Assembly: GCA_002007465.1 (NCBI GenBank)
Contig: LNAC01000110.1
Coordinates: forward strand, 186,001-250,000
Length of the DNA stretch: 64,000 bases
Direction: 5' to 3'
From: Ailurus styani
Taxonomy: Eukaryota > Chordata > Mammalia > Carnivora > Ailuridae
The notes beneath the pieces were generated by a model. That model did no database searches, was not told where the DNA came from, and saw nothing but the letters and a program-made list of their open reading frames with translations. The position numbers and the translations under genes were made by a program. Below are positions 1 through 10,996 of this stretch, one piece after another (the first letter of the stretch is position 1; every line of letters starts with the position of its first letter).

Positions 1-347
1 TGGCACACGGTTCCATCTGGCACCAGACAGTATGTACACTGTGGCACCTCGGTGACTGTGGCCAAAACTAATTCATGCTGTCAGATGAATTCTTGCCCTA
101 CGCCAAGGGCCTGTAAGTTGTACTCGTCCCTCACTTCTAGGGCCTGGAGAAAGAAGGTGTTTGCGTGGTAGAGATTTTGTACTAGGAGATAGGCTCTGCC
201 TCCCCAAGCCTCATGAGGGAGAGAATTTCCCAAATAGAGAAGAATAGAGAAGAGGATTTTCCAAACATAGAGAAGAGCTTCAACATCTACACAGCCGAAG
301 TAAACCAAAAGGCCCAGTAGAGTTACATTTTTTACATGACTTGAATT
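1..347. other. Unassigned sequence at window start
   Basis: No repeat family is confidently recognised. A 93-codon frame on the minus strand (81-362) has no domain I know and runs on into the duplicated segment, so I treat it as chance. It may be an old, diverged repeat. Confidence 0.4.
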
Positions 348-517
348 TATGAATTTCTCCATCTGTTACTTTTAAGCTAATTCTTTTTTAGTTTTATTAT
401 TGAAACATTTTTAAAACCTTCAAATAAGCTTCTATGAATTTCTCCATCTGTTACTTTTAAGCTAATTCTTTTTTAGTTTTATTATTGAAACATTTTTAAA
501 ACCTTCAAATAAGCTTC
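348..517. repeat. 85-bp direct tandem duplication
   Basis: Two essentially identical 85-bp units lie head to tail (348-432 and 433-517), starting around 'gaatttctcc' and ending in 'aaataagctt'. The right edge abuts the tail of the antisense L1 that follows. Identity of the copies implies a very recent event or an assembly artefact. Confidence 0.9.
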
Positions 518-560
<43 letters not shown>

Positions 561-962
561 TGCCCCAGGGGTACAGGTCTGTGAATCATCAGGCTTACAC
601 CTTCCACAGCATTCACCAAAGCACAAACCCTTCCCAATGTCCATAACCCATCCACCCTATCCCTACCCTCCCACCCCCCAGTAACCCTCAGTTTGTTTTG
701 TGAGATTAGGACTCTCTTATGGTTTGTCTCCTTCCCCATCCCATCTTATTTCATTATTTTTCCCTCCCTGCCCCCCCACCCTGCCCCTGAAGTTCCTCCT
801 ATCAGAGATATCATATGATAATTGTCTTTCTCTGATTGACTTATTTCACTCAGCATAATACTCTCTAGTTCCATCCACATCACTGTAAATGGCAAGATTT
901 CGTTTCTTTTGATAGCTGCATAGTATTCCATTGTATATATATACCACATCAAATAAGCTTCT
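506..962 (-). mobile_element. Young carnivore L1, 5'-truncated, antisense
   Basis: The body spans about 519-949. Read on the minus strand it ends in an L1 3' UTR with a G-rich tract and a tail that has become (TAA)n, seen on the plus strand as (TTA)n at 518-560. The minus-strand frame at 746-952 encodes the ORF2 C-terminal region, with the family motif MELESIMLSEISQSEKD, so the element keeps the end of the reverse-transcriptase ORF but no RT domain. Flanking direct repeats 'caaataagcttct' at 506-518 and 950-962 are perfect 13-bp target-site duplications. It is dead by truncation. Confidence 0.95.
518..560. repeat. (TTA)n microsatellite in L1 tail
   Basis: About 14 uninterrupted TTA units formed from the L1 poly(A) tail. 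They explain the poly-Asn and poly-Ile stretches in two chance reading frames here. Confidence 0.95.
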
Positions 963-2194
963 TTAAATAGTGAGATGTGACTTCTAAATGCATCATTAAA
1001 TCAATTTAGTGAGTTAATTTTTCTCAACACACTAGAAAGGATTACAAATTATCAGTGTGCATAACACATAGCATGATGAGTTTTTTCCCCTGAAACTCCC
1101 GTTTCAGTTATGTAAATATATAGCTACATATTTACTTAATCATGATGTAAAATGCCTTTATGACAGTGGGTCCCAGTAAATAGAAGTTTGAAAAGCACTC
1201 CTGCAAATGACTGTATCCTTGGATTCGGGCACTAGAAGGCTAAAGAATAACATCAATTCTTCATGACAGTGACCTGGGAGAGGAGATAAACTGTGGGCAG
1301 GAGGGACAGTCAGGGCAGTAGAACTGGAAACATGTGGGCCACTGCCAGGGCCTGTACATAATGTAATTGGGAGCTGATGCAGAACAAAGGACCTCTGAGT
1401 TCTCCTTGCTCTCTTCTAATTGTCCTTCATCCAGACCCAAATGGCCGGAATTCTTCATCTAGGTCTCAGTAATCATTCCTAGTGATTGAGAAGACAGTGT
1501 TGGAAAGGGTGATGGCAGTGCGACATGGTTCCTGTCATCCCAAGGTAGAATGAGTTAGGAGATTCCCCTGGCAGAGCTTAGAGTACAACGCTAGTGTCTA
1601 CAGGGCTATTGTTGCTCTCGTGAGGAACAGCATGAATTCCATAGACTCTGTGCACATTTTTATTTCTCTAGGAAATATGTTCAATTTCTAAAGATCTGAC
1701 ACACTTTGTAGTGATTTGGTAACTTCCTCCAGTACTTCCAAGTAGAAGTGGGGGTTGGTGAAAAGTCATGTGCACAAAAGAGGAAGTGTCTCTCGCTATA
1801 AACATATGGACAGGCGGCAAAAGCCACGTAAACATGGTTTTGTAGTTTGTCATTTGCAGTAACTGTAGTAATATGAGATGTCTTTAATATTGTCATACTC
1901 TGACATTACTCACTTTTAGGTCTCCCCCAAACTGAGTTATGATGAACTGGAATACACCGATAGTCTATCCCTCCTCTTGTAGGGATATAATTTCATCAAT
2001 TATCATGTTGATCTTCACGTGTATCAGTCCAGAACATCTCTTCTTGGCATTGGAGTGCACAGTGAACTTCATAGTTTATATGCTGAATAAACACTGTTCT
2101 GTAACTCAGAATTGTGTGGTGTGGTACAGTTCACAGGATGCAGAACTACAAAGAGAAGCATCCCTGAGATGCAAACACATTTTCTCTCACAGAT
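963..2194. other. Unique A/T-rich stretch
   Basis: No transposon, RNA gene or convincing exon recognised. Frames are under 90 codons and overlap on both strands. Confidence 0.5.
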
Positions 2195-2280
2195 GACTAG
2201 ACTGTAAACTTCCACAGAGTCAGGAATGTGGTTTATTTAACTCTGTGTTCCCAGGCTGGGTCTAGCGCTTGAAATCCAAC
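2195..2280 (+). mobile_element. L2 3'-end fragment (diverged)
   Basis: 'tagactgtaaacttccacag' followed by 'ggaatgtggtttatttaact' and 'tgttcccaggctgg' follows the L2 3' end pattern (actgtaagctcc...gcaggg...tccccagc). It is old and heavily mutated. Confidence 0.55.
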
Positions 2281-2344
2281 TAACACTCAGCGTGTCATTC
2301 TGGAATACAATGGCCACATTTCACTCTGACATTTCCTAATACAG

Positions 2345-2512
2345 GCTTCACTAATTAATACTTACAAAAACACTACAAACTAGGTTTTATCACCTTTTAC
2401 ATTATACAAATGAGAACACTGGTGAAACTTAAATAATTGCTCCAAGTCACACTGCTCGCGGGAGGCCAAGCTAGAATCTTAACCATGCAGTTTGACTCAA
2501 GAATCCACAACC
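2345..2512 (+). mobile_element. MIR SINE
   Basis: The MIR core is visible in order: 'taggttttatcacc', 'acaaatgagaacactggtga', 'aataattgctccaagtcaca', and the 'cttaaccatgcag' end. This is an ancient mammalian tRNA-derived SINE, diverged. Confidence 0.85.
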
Positions 2513-2970
2513 TTGATCAATGAGTGAAACTGCCTCTCTTGATGTCGAAGTATTGTTGGGAGGGAAGAGGACCACAAGAAAAAAGACCAGAGGCTTTAAG
2601 ACATTATCAAAATGAGAATAAAGGTAAAATTATACAAACCCCCAATAGAGTGCTATTTTCTTCGCTAAACAAGTTTCCTCTCTGCCTCCCTTTAGTGAAA
2701 CTCTCTACAGCCTGAGTGTTAGGATCTGTATAGACCAGAATATACCTTAATAGTAGGGGTTACATAGAGTTTATTTTGTTCTCATGTAAAATAAATCTGG
2801 AGGTGGGAAGTCCAGCTTATATTTTCATCAGAAACCTCAATTCCTGTTGTTGTTTCCTACCAGGTTAGCACAAGGTTGCCATCCTCAGGATACCTCATGA
2901 CCCAAAAACGTCTGTGGAACTTCAGCCATTATATCTGAGCTGAGGGCCAGAAAATGAAAGGCAGAAGGAT

Positions 2971-3408
2971 AAAAAGAAACTCCTTCCTGAAGAACCCAGA
3001 TGTCCATCAACAGATGAATGGATAAAGAAGATGTGGTATACATATACAATGGAATATTACTCAGCCATCAAAAATGAAATCTTGCTATTTGCAATGACAA
3101 GGATGGAACTTGAGGGTATTATGCTAAGTGAAATAAGTCAGTCAGAGAGAGGGAGAAATAAAATAAGACAAAATCAGAAAGGACATAAACTGTAAGACTC
3201 TTAACTCTAGGAAACAAACTGAAGGTTGCTGGAGGGGAAGTGGGTGGGGAGATGGGACAATTGGTGATGGGCATTTAGGAGGGCACATGGTATAATGAGC
3301 ATTGGGTGTTACATGCAACTGATGAATCACTAAACTCTACCTCTGAAGTTAATAATACACTATATGTTAATTAATTGAATTAAAAAAAAAAAAAGAAACA
3401 CCTTCCTG
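2971..3408 (+). mobile_element. Carnivore L1 3' end, 5'-truncated
   Basis: The body runs from about 2990 to 3388. It starts in the ORF2 C-terminal coding part ('tccatcaacagatgaatgga', 'caatggaatattactcagcc'), continues through the G-rich 3' UTR and ends in 'aatacactatatgttaatta' plus poly(A). Flanks 'aaagaaactccttcctg' (about 2973-2989) and 'aaagaaacaccttcctg' (about 3392-3408) are target-site duplications with one mismatch. Confidence 0.93.
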
Positions 3409-4261
3409 CAAGTCAGCTACCTTTAAGCAACATTCACAGAAATTACACATAACACTGACATCTCATTGGCCAGTGCTTGGTCACATAACAGCTTTAAGAG
3501 AGGCTGGGAAATGTAGTCTTTCTTTCCATGCATCAGTGGGCTCAAATAAAAGTCAGGATTGTGGACTAAGAAGGAAGGGTAACCATGGGTATCTAGGTAG
3601 GCAACTAGTAGTTTCTGCCATAGTCCCTAACTGACAGGTCACCTATTCCAAGAAATCTTTCCTTTAACTTCTATTCTGATGTGATCAGTCCTTACTTCAA
3701 ATTCCGTAACATATCGTGCATGCTTCTAATTACAGTTTTAAAATCTGATCTATACAGTGTTCTTGGTTTATCCTTATAATTTGGTAGTCAGATTCCTGAA
3801 GTCGGACACTGCCTCAGCCCTTCATGCATTCCATGCAGCACCAAGAATATAGTTTTGCATTGAGTGGATGTTCAGTACAAGTGCAAATGGAATCTTCTTT
3901 GTGTTGCAGGGAAGCAAACGAATGGTCATGCATCATGCTAATGTTAATGCACAACATGTAGATGATTTCCAATAAATCAATAAGACTGTACATTTTCCAG
4001 CAAATAGAATTATTGAAGGATCTACTTTGACCTAATTACAGAGCTAAATAATAGAGGTGATTTTATTGGATTATGTAGATGTGTGAATGACATAGAATGC
4101 AAATCATAAGCTTATAATCATTGTCATTATTCCTTCAGATTATCATCTAATCATCCTTACCTTCAGGGAGATTCTACACAAATGAAGAGGGTAACTAGTA
4201 TATCAATGCCACGTGAGCAAATCCCCAGTATTGTCCGAAGTAGAAAAACAACGCTTTAAAA
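3409..4261. other. Mostly unique sequence
   Basis: A weak L2-like 3' end may lie around 3770-3870 ('cctgaagtcggacactgcct ... gcaccaagaatatag'). Nothing else is recognised. Confidence 0.35.
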
Positions 4262-4467
4262 AGGGAGACAAACCATAAGATACTCTTAATCTCAAGAAAC
4301 AAACTGAGGATTGTTTGGGGGGTTTGGGGGGAGGGATGGGGTGGCTGGGGGCTAGACACTTGGGGAGGGTATGTGCTATGGTGAGTGCTGTGAATTGTGT
4401 AAGACTGATGATTCACAGACCTGTACCCCTGAAACAAATAATACATTATATGTTAATTAAAAAAAAG
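4262..4467 (+). mobile_element. Carnivore L1 3' UTR stub
   Basis: About 205 bp of L1 3' end: 'gagacaaaccataagatact', a G-rich tract, 'ctgatgattcacagacctgt' and 'aatacattatatgttaatta' then poly(A). No ORF2 sequence remains. No clear target-site duplication was found. Confidence 0.92.
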
Positions 4468-4536
4468 AAAGAGAATACCATAAAAATAAAGGAGAAACTT
4501 TCCTCGGAAAGTGATTTTTAAAAAGATGAAAATAGG

Positions 4537-4766
4537 GGATTTCTCTCTCTCTCTCTTTTTTAAAGATTTCATTCATTTAGAAAGAGAGAGCACCCACCGT
4601 GAGTGGGGGAGGGGGCAGAGGCAGAGGCAGAGGGACAAGTAAACTCACTGCTGAGGGCATTGGAGCCCATGTGGGGCTGTCTTGACCCTGAGATCAAGAC
4701 CTGAGCCCAAATCAAGAGTTTATCGCCCAACTGACTGAGCCACTCTGGCACCCCAGGACTTCTCTT
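4537..4766 (-). mobile_element. SINEC, antisense
   Basis: The body spans 4556-4754. Seen in reverse: poly(T), 'aaagatttcattcattt', a GA-rich middle, then the tRNA-derived head ending 'ctgactgagccactctggcacccc'. Flanks 'ggatttctct' / 'ggacttctct' look like target-site duplications with one change. It is an older subfamily than the copies at 8610 or 21537. Confidence 0.93.
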
Positions 4767-4774
4767 TTTTAAAA

Positions 4775-5430
4775 AAAATTTTTTTTTGAGATATAACTGT
4801 GGTAAGACCTTACATTAGTTTTAGGTGTAACACATAATGATTCAATGCGTGTATATGTATCAAAGTGATCAACCCAGAAAGTCTAGTTAACATTCAGCAT
4901 CACATCTAGTTATAAATTTTTTTTCTTATGAGGAGAACTTTTAAGATTTATCCTCTCAGTAACTTTCACATGTATAGTACAGTATTATTACCTATAGTCA
5001 GCATGTCATATGTTATATGACCAGGACGTATTTATTTTATAACTGAAAGTTTATACCTTTTAACTAAATTTTACCAACCCATTTTACCTACCACCTTTGG
5101 CAGCCACTAATACAGTCTCTGAATCTGTGAGTTCAGTTCCTGTTTTTGTTTTTGTTTCTACATTTAAGTGAGGTTATACAGTATTTCTCTTGCTCTGTCT
5201 GACGTACTTCACTTAGCATAATGCCCATATATGTATGGGTTTATTTCTGGACTGTGTTTTCTCTTCCATTGATCTGTGTATCTATTTTTTTTTAAGTTTA
5301 TTTATTTATTTATTTAAGCAATCTCTATGCCCAACATGGGGCTCGAACTCACAAATCCTCCTGCAACTGAGCCAGCCAGGCACCCCTATGGGTCTGTTTT
5401 TATGCTAATATTTATGCCAATATTGGATAG
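4775..5430 (-). mobile_element. Old L1 (L1MA-like 3' UTR and ORF2 piece), antisense
   Basis: 4775-5225 matches the antisense of an older L1 3' UTR ('gagatataactgtggtaag', 'acataatgattcaatgcgt', 'agtctagttaacattcag', 'cacttagcataatgccca'). 5230-5284 and 5387-5430 match antisense ORF2 ('gggtttatttctggactgtg', 'ttccattgatctgtgtatct', 'tttatgccaatattgg'). A SINE at 5285-5386 splits the second part. It may be one rearranged element or two adjacent ones. Confidence 0.8.
5285..5386 (-). mobile_element. SINEC, short form, antisense
   Basis: Poly(T) with (TTTA)n, then 'aagcaatctctatgcccaac', 'atggggctcgaactcac' and 'gagccagccaggcacccc'. It holds the tRNA-derived head but lacks the CT-rich body. It is inserted in the antisense L1 ORF2 fragment. 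Confidence 0.9.
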
Positions 5431-6324
5431 CAGGGGAGATGGAACTGATAACAGATGTATATACAGCTTGTCAATTACTTTGTTAGAGAAGAAAGTCTGA
5501 GACCCCAACTGGTTTATCTTGGTCCTGGATATCTAGGAATATCCTACACATACATGAAAGACATCAGCGTGTCATTTTTGTCAGACAGAGTTCTCAAGTA
5601 TCCCTCTTCAAAATGGACAGAGCTTACCCTAATAGAAGGAAACAGAGGTCATCAATAACATCTTTCTTTAATAATGAAAACAAACCGTCCACAGACTGAT
5701 TTATATAGAGGCCATATTGTAAATGAAAAATTAAAGTAAAATGCCAAAAATGCTGCCAGTCCCAAACTCAGCAAGAGCATTCGGTTCATCTCTTAAATAG
5801 ATGCTAAATCATAGGATTTTCTTTTTATTTTTCTCTCTTGGCCTGAATTCTGAGGCAGTTATTCTTAATCTCTTAGCTCTGTAAACATGCTCACAATTTT
5901 GTCTCTTAAAATATAAAGTAGAGAGTATATTAACAGTCCCTCACTTAGCCTAAACCTTTTTCTCTGCACTTAGCAATTTACTTCCAATAACAATGGGAGG
6001 AGCCAAACAGTGGTTTATTTATGTGATGTACCTTTTCAGAAAATCTGTAAAGTTTTACTACTTTGTATTAAGTGCACTTATGTTTCTTAATCTCAAAGAG
6101 AGAAAAAAATCAAACTATAATGGAATTATTGAATAGATTTATAGAGCTATCTAAAGATTTCTAGGAATCGGGGAAGATTTTCAGTTCGCTAGAGTGTGGG
6201 CAGAGAAGTAAAAACAAATACTTTGTGGAGGCCTGGCCCAGTCATTTCTGCAAAAAAGACCAAATGAATCATCATACTCATCTCCTTCACCAAACTTCTC
6301 AGAACTGCGGGATCCTACATTAAC
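5431..6324. other. Unique A/T-rich stretch
   Basis: No feature recognised. Frames under 70 codons with no known motif. Confidence 0.5.
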
Positions 6325-6600
6325 TCTATGCTTAACATTCTGAGGAAATGCCAGACTTTTTCCAAAATATTTTCCAAATTTACATTCCCATCAGTGTATG
6401 AGGGTTCCAATTTCTCCACATCCTCACTAACAATTGTTGTTTGTCTCTTCGATTATAGCCATCCTTGTAGGTGTGAGGTGGGGTCTCACTGGAGTTTTGA
6501 TCTGCATTTCCATGATGAGTAATTATGTTGAGCATGTATGATGTGTATCTTCTCTGAAGAAACGTCTATTCGGATCTTTTGCCCTTTATTTTTGTATATA
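6325..6600 (-). mobile_element. Old L1 3' UTR, antisense
   Basis: Antisense L1 landmarks are 'aaatttacattcccatcagt', 'atgagggttccaatttctcc', 'attatagccatccttgtagg', 'tttgatctgcatttcc' and 'gaagaaacgtctattcgga'. Strongly diverged. Confidence 0.8.
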
Positions 6601-6629
6601 CGAAAAATTTATTTTGGCTTTTAAGATTT

Positions 6630-6760
6630 ATTTTTCCAGTTTTATTAGGGTATTATTGATAAAACTGTATATATTTGAAGTGTACGATGTGATGATTTGA
6701 ATTAGGTATATGTATGAAATGATTACCACAATCAAGTTAATTTTATAACTGCCTTTTTTG
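6630..6760 (-). mobile_element. Old L1 3' terminus, antisense
   Basis: 'gtatatatttgaagtgtacg' then 'atgattaccacaatcaagtt' is the antisense extreme 3' end of an old L1. It is a separate insertion from the neighbour, because the 3' end occurs again here in the same direction. Confidence 0.7.
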
Positions 6761-6985
6761 AACTAGGCTTTTACTGACTTAATTTTACGTCCTTAGGATT
6801 TTTAGTTTTTCTCTTTCTGTTTACTTTGACCCTTTGAGTATGTGCTGTATTTTATGTACACTAACTTAATTTAATTGGAGTCAAGGTTGAGCACAAATAA
6901 ATAATTAATGTAGGTACTGCATTGGCCTAGTTTACAAGTTGTTTACGAAGAGGTGAGAATATTTTGACTGCCCTTGTGATCACGT

Positions 6986-7300
6986 TGTCAAAAACCGACC
7001 TCTGTGCTCCAGAGCCCAAATATGTAATGTGAAGACAGAGTCTGGGCAGAAAGAGGAACAAAAGCTTTATTGCTTTACTGGGTGAAGGAGGCTGCAGTAA
7101 AGCAAAGGCCTTCCAAACTGCCCTTCTGCCCACAGGAAGGGGCTGGAAGGTTTTCTAGGGAAATAGAGGATCAAACTGGTTTCTACAGGAATTGTATTTA
7201 GGCCACCAGGCTCCTTCCTCATGTTTTCTGGGTCTACTCGAGTTCCTGAAACCAAAGGCTAAGAAGCAGGGCGGGGGGGAGGGGGTCTGTGGAAGAGAGA
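6986..7300 (-). mobile_element. Probable endogenous retrovirus LTR, antisense
   Basis: On the minus strand there is an AATAAAG polyadenylation signal (about 7060-7066) followed by a U5-like stretch ending '...gcacagaggtcggtttttgaca', a common LTR end. The left edge 'tgtca' at 6986 fits a TG...CA boundary. The right edge is uncertain and no target-site duplication was found. No viral coding sequence is present. Confidence 0.45.
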
Positions 7301-8191
7301 GAAAAGGTTACTTCCATTAAAATCGAGCCTCACTGAACCGTTAAAGCAGCCTTTTTGATTTTTGTTCAACTACATGCTTTTAAGTGGTTTCCGACACATC
7401 ACAATTCTCTTTCCCTCCACATTTAAGTCACTTTAACATGTGCATGAAGACAGAGTAATTGTAAACATAATCTGCTCCAATGCGTGCATCCAACATATAC
7501 TAAACTACTAACAGGCATGTTTTAAAAACTTGTTTTTATTTTATGGTTCAGAGCAATAGGTTAATAGCTTTTATTGCTTAAATCCGGTAGCTATTTGGTC
7601 ATAGCAATTTTTAAAAGTTTTATTACTTCAAAAATAAAGATAATAAAATAAAAATAGTCACTGTCTGTGAAAGCAAGTATATTACAGAACAACAGGTGTT
7701 TTAAATCCTTTCACATAGTGTATATTAAAGATCAACTGAGGAAATAGGATTATTAATGCAAAAGGAGAATATTTTTCTACCTCAAATACATATTTCACTT
7801 CATTTTGCTAATCCTCAATTTGTAGAAATTGAACAGATATCTTGAGACCCTCTGCGTTAAACATGGGTAATTGTTAAGTATGAACTGTTTGCCAGAAGTG
7901 ATCATTTCTTTTCAAATTCACATGGAATTTACTGAGCACTATATAATTAAATAAATTATCTTGTGGCATCTCTCTGTTTCTGACACTTCATTCTAATTTA
8001 GGAACAACACGTGTGATTAAAAAATTTCCTCCAGTAAGTTCTGGGATGACTACCAAAAACACAGTGACCGTGTCCCTACATAGTGGGGGAGTTCTGCCAT
8101 TAATGGTGTAACAAAGCAAGGCTGAACTTGAAGGACAGGACCCCAGAGCTGGGGACAGGGTACCGGGCACTGGGACTCTGCTCTTCACAAA
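7301..8191. other. Unique stretch
   Basis: No repeat or exon recognised. A/T-rich with several short overlapping frames of no known family. Confidence 0.45.
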
Positions 8192-8377
8192 CAGTGGTTC
8201 TCAACCAGGGAGAATTTTGCCCTGACATGGGGGCCAGTTGAGGGTCAGATGTGCTACTAGCTTCTAATGGGTAAAGGTCAGGCATATTGCTGGGAACGCC
8301 ACCAGATGCAAGGCAGTCCTCTACAACAAAGAATTACCTGGCCCAAAATATCAATAGGGCCCCAGTTGAGACACTTG
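8192..8377 (+). mobile_element. MER5A-type hAT (Charlie) MITE, near full length
   Basis: It starts 'cagtggttctcaaccaggg' and ends 'gttgagacacttg', which are imperfect terminal inverted repeats. Internal landmarks are 'gtgctactagcttctaatgg', 'aaagaattacctggcccaaa' and 'atatcaatagggcccc'. At 186 bp it is close to the usual ~189 bp. It is a non-autonomous, ancient eutherian DNA transposon with no coding capacity. Confidence 0.9.
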
Positions 8378-8593
8378 GATGCTGACAGAAAAGAGATGGC
8401 TCTATTCAAATGTTCGGCTTCTTACTCGTAAAGGTCATTATCAGTTGAATTCCAGGCAGCATGCTAGGGCTTGGACTCTGTGTCAATTTCTCTTTGGACC
8501 CTATATATATATTACCTTAGCTCCCCCTTACGTTTCTTATGCAACGTGGTATGATAACCAGAATATACTATTAACATATGACTCCAAGTCATT

Positions 8594-8829
8594 AAGAATT
8601 CAGATATGCGGGCCCCTGGGTGGCTCAGTGGGTTAAAGCCGCTGCCTTCGGCTCAGGTCATGATCCCAGGGTCCTGGGATCGAGGCCCACATCGGGCTCT
8701 CTGCTCAGCAGGGAGCCTGCTTCCTCCTCTCTCCTCTCTCTCTGCCTGCCTCTCCACCTACTTGTGATCTCTCTCTCTGTATCAAATGAATAAATAAAAT
8801 CTTAAAAAAAAAAAAGAATTCAGATATGC
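8594..8829 (+). mobile_element. Young SINEC with perfect 16-bp target-site duplications
   Basis: The body is 8610-8813: a tRNA-derived head with A and B box-like parts ('tgggtggctcagtgggttaa' and 'gggatcgaggccc'), CT-rich body and poly(A). The direct repeats 'aagaattcagatatgc' at 8594-8609 and 8814-8829 are perfect, so insertion is recent. Confidence 0.98.
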
Positions 8830-9372
8830 ATGATTGAAACATGGCTCAAATAAAATCAAGCAGCCCTAGTCTCTGTTTTTATGGGACATCACCTAAATAC
8901 TAAAGGTAAATTTTCATCTTAAAATGTAAGGGTAAGAAAAAATACACCATTATTTTCACACTCCACCTGTACATTTTCAACTAGACTGAATTTCAAGTGA
9001 TTCCTTGTCCTCACCCCACCAACGTTAGAGGGAAGACTGTCATTGGGGACTTTCAACTGATCTATAGATATTTCAGAAGGCATCATTCTAATGATTATCT
9101 TCTTCTGCAATAATGTGCAAAATTAATAGGATTAACAAAAAAATAACTTATCAGAAAGAGTAATGTAGAATAAAATAGGTTTCATGAAAACAATCAGACA
9201 TCTTTATCATTAATTATGTTTTCAAGCCCTCTCCACTATCACTATGTCAAGAGCACCTTTCAATTGACTCCATCAAACTATTTGCTATAAGGCAAATAGA
9301 AATTTAACCCAAGATTTAGGAGAACCCTCCTATTTATATTTAATTACTGGTTAGGCATTTATAGTTTTTAAA
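8830..9372. other. Unique stretch
   Basis: No feature recognised. Confidence 0.5.
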
Positions 9373-9601
9373 TTAAAAAATATGAACCTGGCGCCTGGGT
9401 GGCTCAGTCGTTAAGCGTCTGCCTTCGGCTCAGGTCAGAGCCCAGGGTCCTGGGATTGAGCCCTACATCAGGCTTCCTGCTTGGCAGGGAGTCTGCTTCT
9501 TCCTCTCCCACCCCCCTGCTTCTGTTCCCTCTCTCGCTGTGTCTCTGTCAAATAAATAAAAAAATCTTTAAAAAAAACTGATTTAAAAAAATATGAATCT
9601 G
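9373..9601 (+). mobile_element. SINEC with near-perfect target-site duplications
   Basis: The body is about 9391-9580, with the head 'gcgcctgggtggctcagtcg' and '(c)ttaagcgtctgcc', an older caniform SINEC head than the 'gggttaaagcc' type. Flanks 'taaaaaatatgaacctg' and 'taaaaaaatatgaatctg' are duplications with minor change. Confidence 0.96.
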
Positions 9602-10402
9602 TTCCTGTGAACGAAGATATTTCAAATTGATCTTATGAATGACATTAAGTGCCTTTTGATTTAGGTTAGATACAGGTATTTCTCTGAGCTGTCAATTGCC
9701 CTTGTTTCTGCTAAGTGCTTATTTCTACATACTGCAAACATTTCTAATTATACATACTAGCAAATATACAAAAATCACCTATTTTGTATCATCCGTTCAG
9801 TGCCAGTTCCCACAAGAAATTTTTGTATGTGAAAACTATAAAATTGACATTTTTGTTTAAAAAAACCTCATACTTTCCTTTATACCATAAGCCAAAATCT
9901 AGTTAACTATGGGGAAACAAATAGCCATCACAAGCAGGGGAAAAGGAAAAGCAAGAGAAGGACAAGCAAAACATGAGCACATTTCTAGTGGTTTATTTGT
10001 TAAAAGGAGAGTTTAAGTGTGAAAACCAACATGGAGAAAGAAATGGAAATAGAAATGTTCTGAGGCACTGAGAATGAAGGGCTCCTTGCCTGGGAACATG
10101 GCGGTCATTTTGCTATACAGGCAGCGTGCTGGTATGGCAGGTCACAAAGTTAGAATTGTACTGTATTCCCATGTTTGCCAATCAACTAGATGTTGGCGCA
10201 ATCATTCTGAATAAAAGCTTTTACAAAACTGATGCGCTGATTATCACTATTGTCACCCACACAGCCTCATAAATGCCTCCTTGCTAACTGTGAAAGAGTA
10301 AATTTGGTTAATTACCTGCTGGGGGCCAAGGAGTGTTGAAGAATGGCACCTCCTAGCTTGGGGCCATTTCACCTCACCTCTGAGATCTTAATTTCAAGGT
10401 CT
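9602..10402. other. Unique stretch
   Basis: No repeat or gene recognised. A purine-rich passage lies at 9935-9975. Confidence 0.45.
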
Positions 10403-10552
10403 GAGAGTAACATTTTTTTTAAAGTAGGCTCCACACCCAGCATCGGAGCCCAACATGGGGCTTGAACTCAAGACCCTGAAATCAAGACCGGAGCTGAACT
10501 CAAGAGTCAGACGCTTAATCCACGGAGCCACCCAGGTACCCCTAAGGGTAAC
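10403..10552 (-). mobile_element. SINEC, short form, antisense
   Basis: The body is 10412-10542: 'ttttttttaaagtaggctcc', 'caacatggggcttgaactca', 'agccacccaggtacccct'. It lacks the CT-rich body. Possible duplications 'gagagtaac' / 'aagggtaac'. Confidence 0.92.
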
Positions 10553-10907
10553 TTTTGAGGCAAACAAAGTTACAGTGTTCTGAGACAATCCTCAAATTAT
10601 TCCTCATTGTCAATGTGGGGCAGAGTTCTCCACAGGAAAGTGATGAATAAGAAGCAAAGTATTCGGCTCACAGAGGTTATTCTGCCATACAAAGGGAAAG
10701 TGAAAATTCATCTGGAGAAAGAAAAGCTTGCAATTTTTGGCAATGGAATCATTGTATATCTAATTTTTAGACCCTGTGAGTGAATAAAGAAAGCACCATA
10801 CTGAGTGTCATTTAAAAAGTAATGGTTGAAACAGAAGCATATTTTACAGTTTTTATAAAGTCCTCAACACAAACTGTGTTTCCAGTATTTTGGCTTCCCT
10901 AGTGTTG

Positions 10908-10909
<2 letters not shown>

Positions 10910-10961
<52 letters not shown>

Positions 10962-10996
10962 CCTCTCCTTCTCCCTCTCTCTCCTCTCTCTCTCTA
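10910..10996. repeat. (CT)n microsatellite
   Basis: A near-pure CT run of about 50 bp continues into an impure CTCC/CTCT tract. Homopurine on the minus strand. Confidence 0.97.

Noticed and set aside
462..739. Frames with poly-Asn and poly-Ile
   Set aside because: They are translations of the (TTA)n L1 tail.
746..952. 68-codon minus-strand frame with clear homology
   Set aside because: It is the C-terminal end of L1 ORF2 in a truncated element, not a host gene.
6927..7255. Possible coding frames of 62-68 codons
   Set aside because: They overlap each other in a probable antisense LTR with a polyadenylation signal.
8610..8813. Possible tRNA gene
   Set aside because: The tRNA-like part is the head of a SINEC with poly(A) and target-site duplications; it has no complete cloverleaf.
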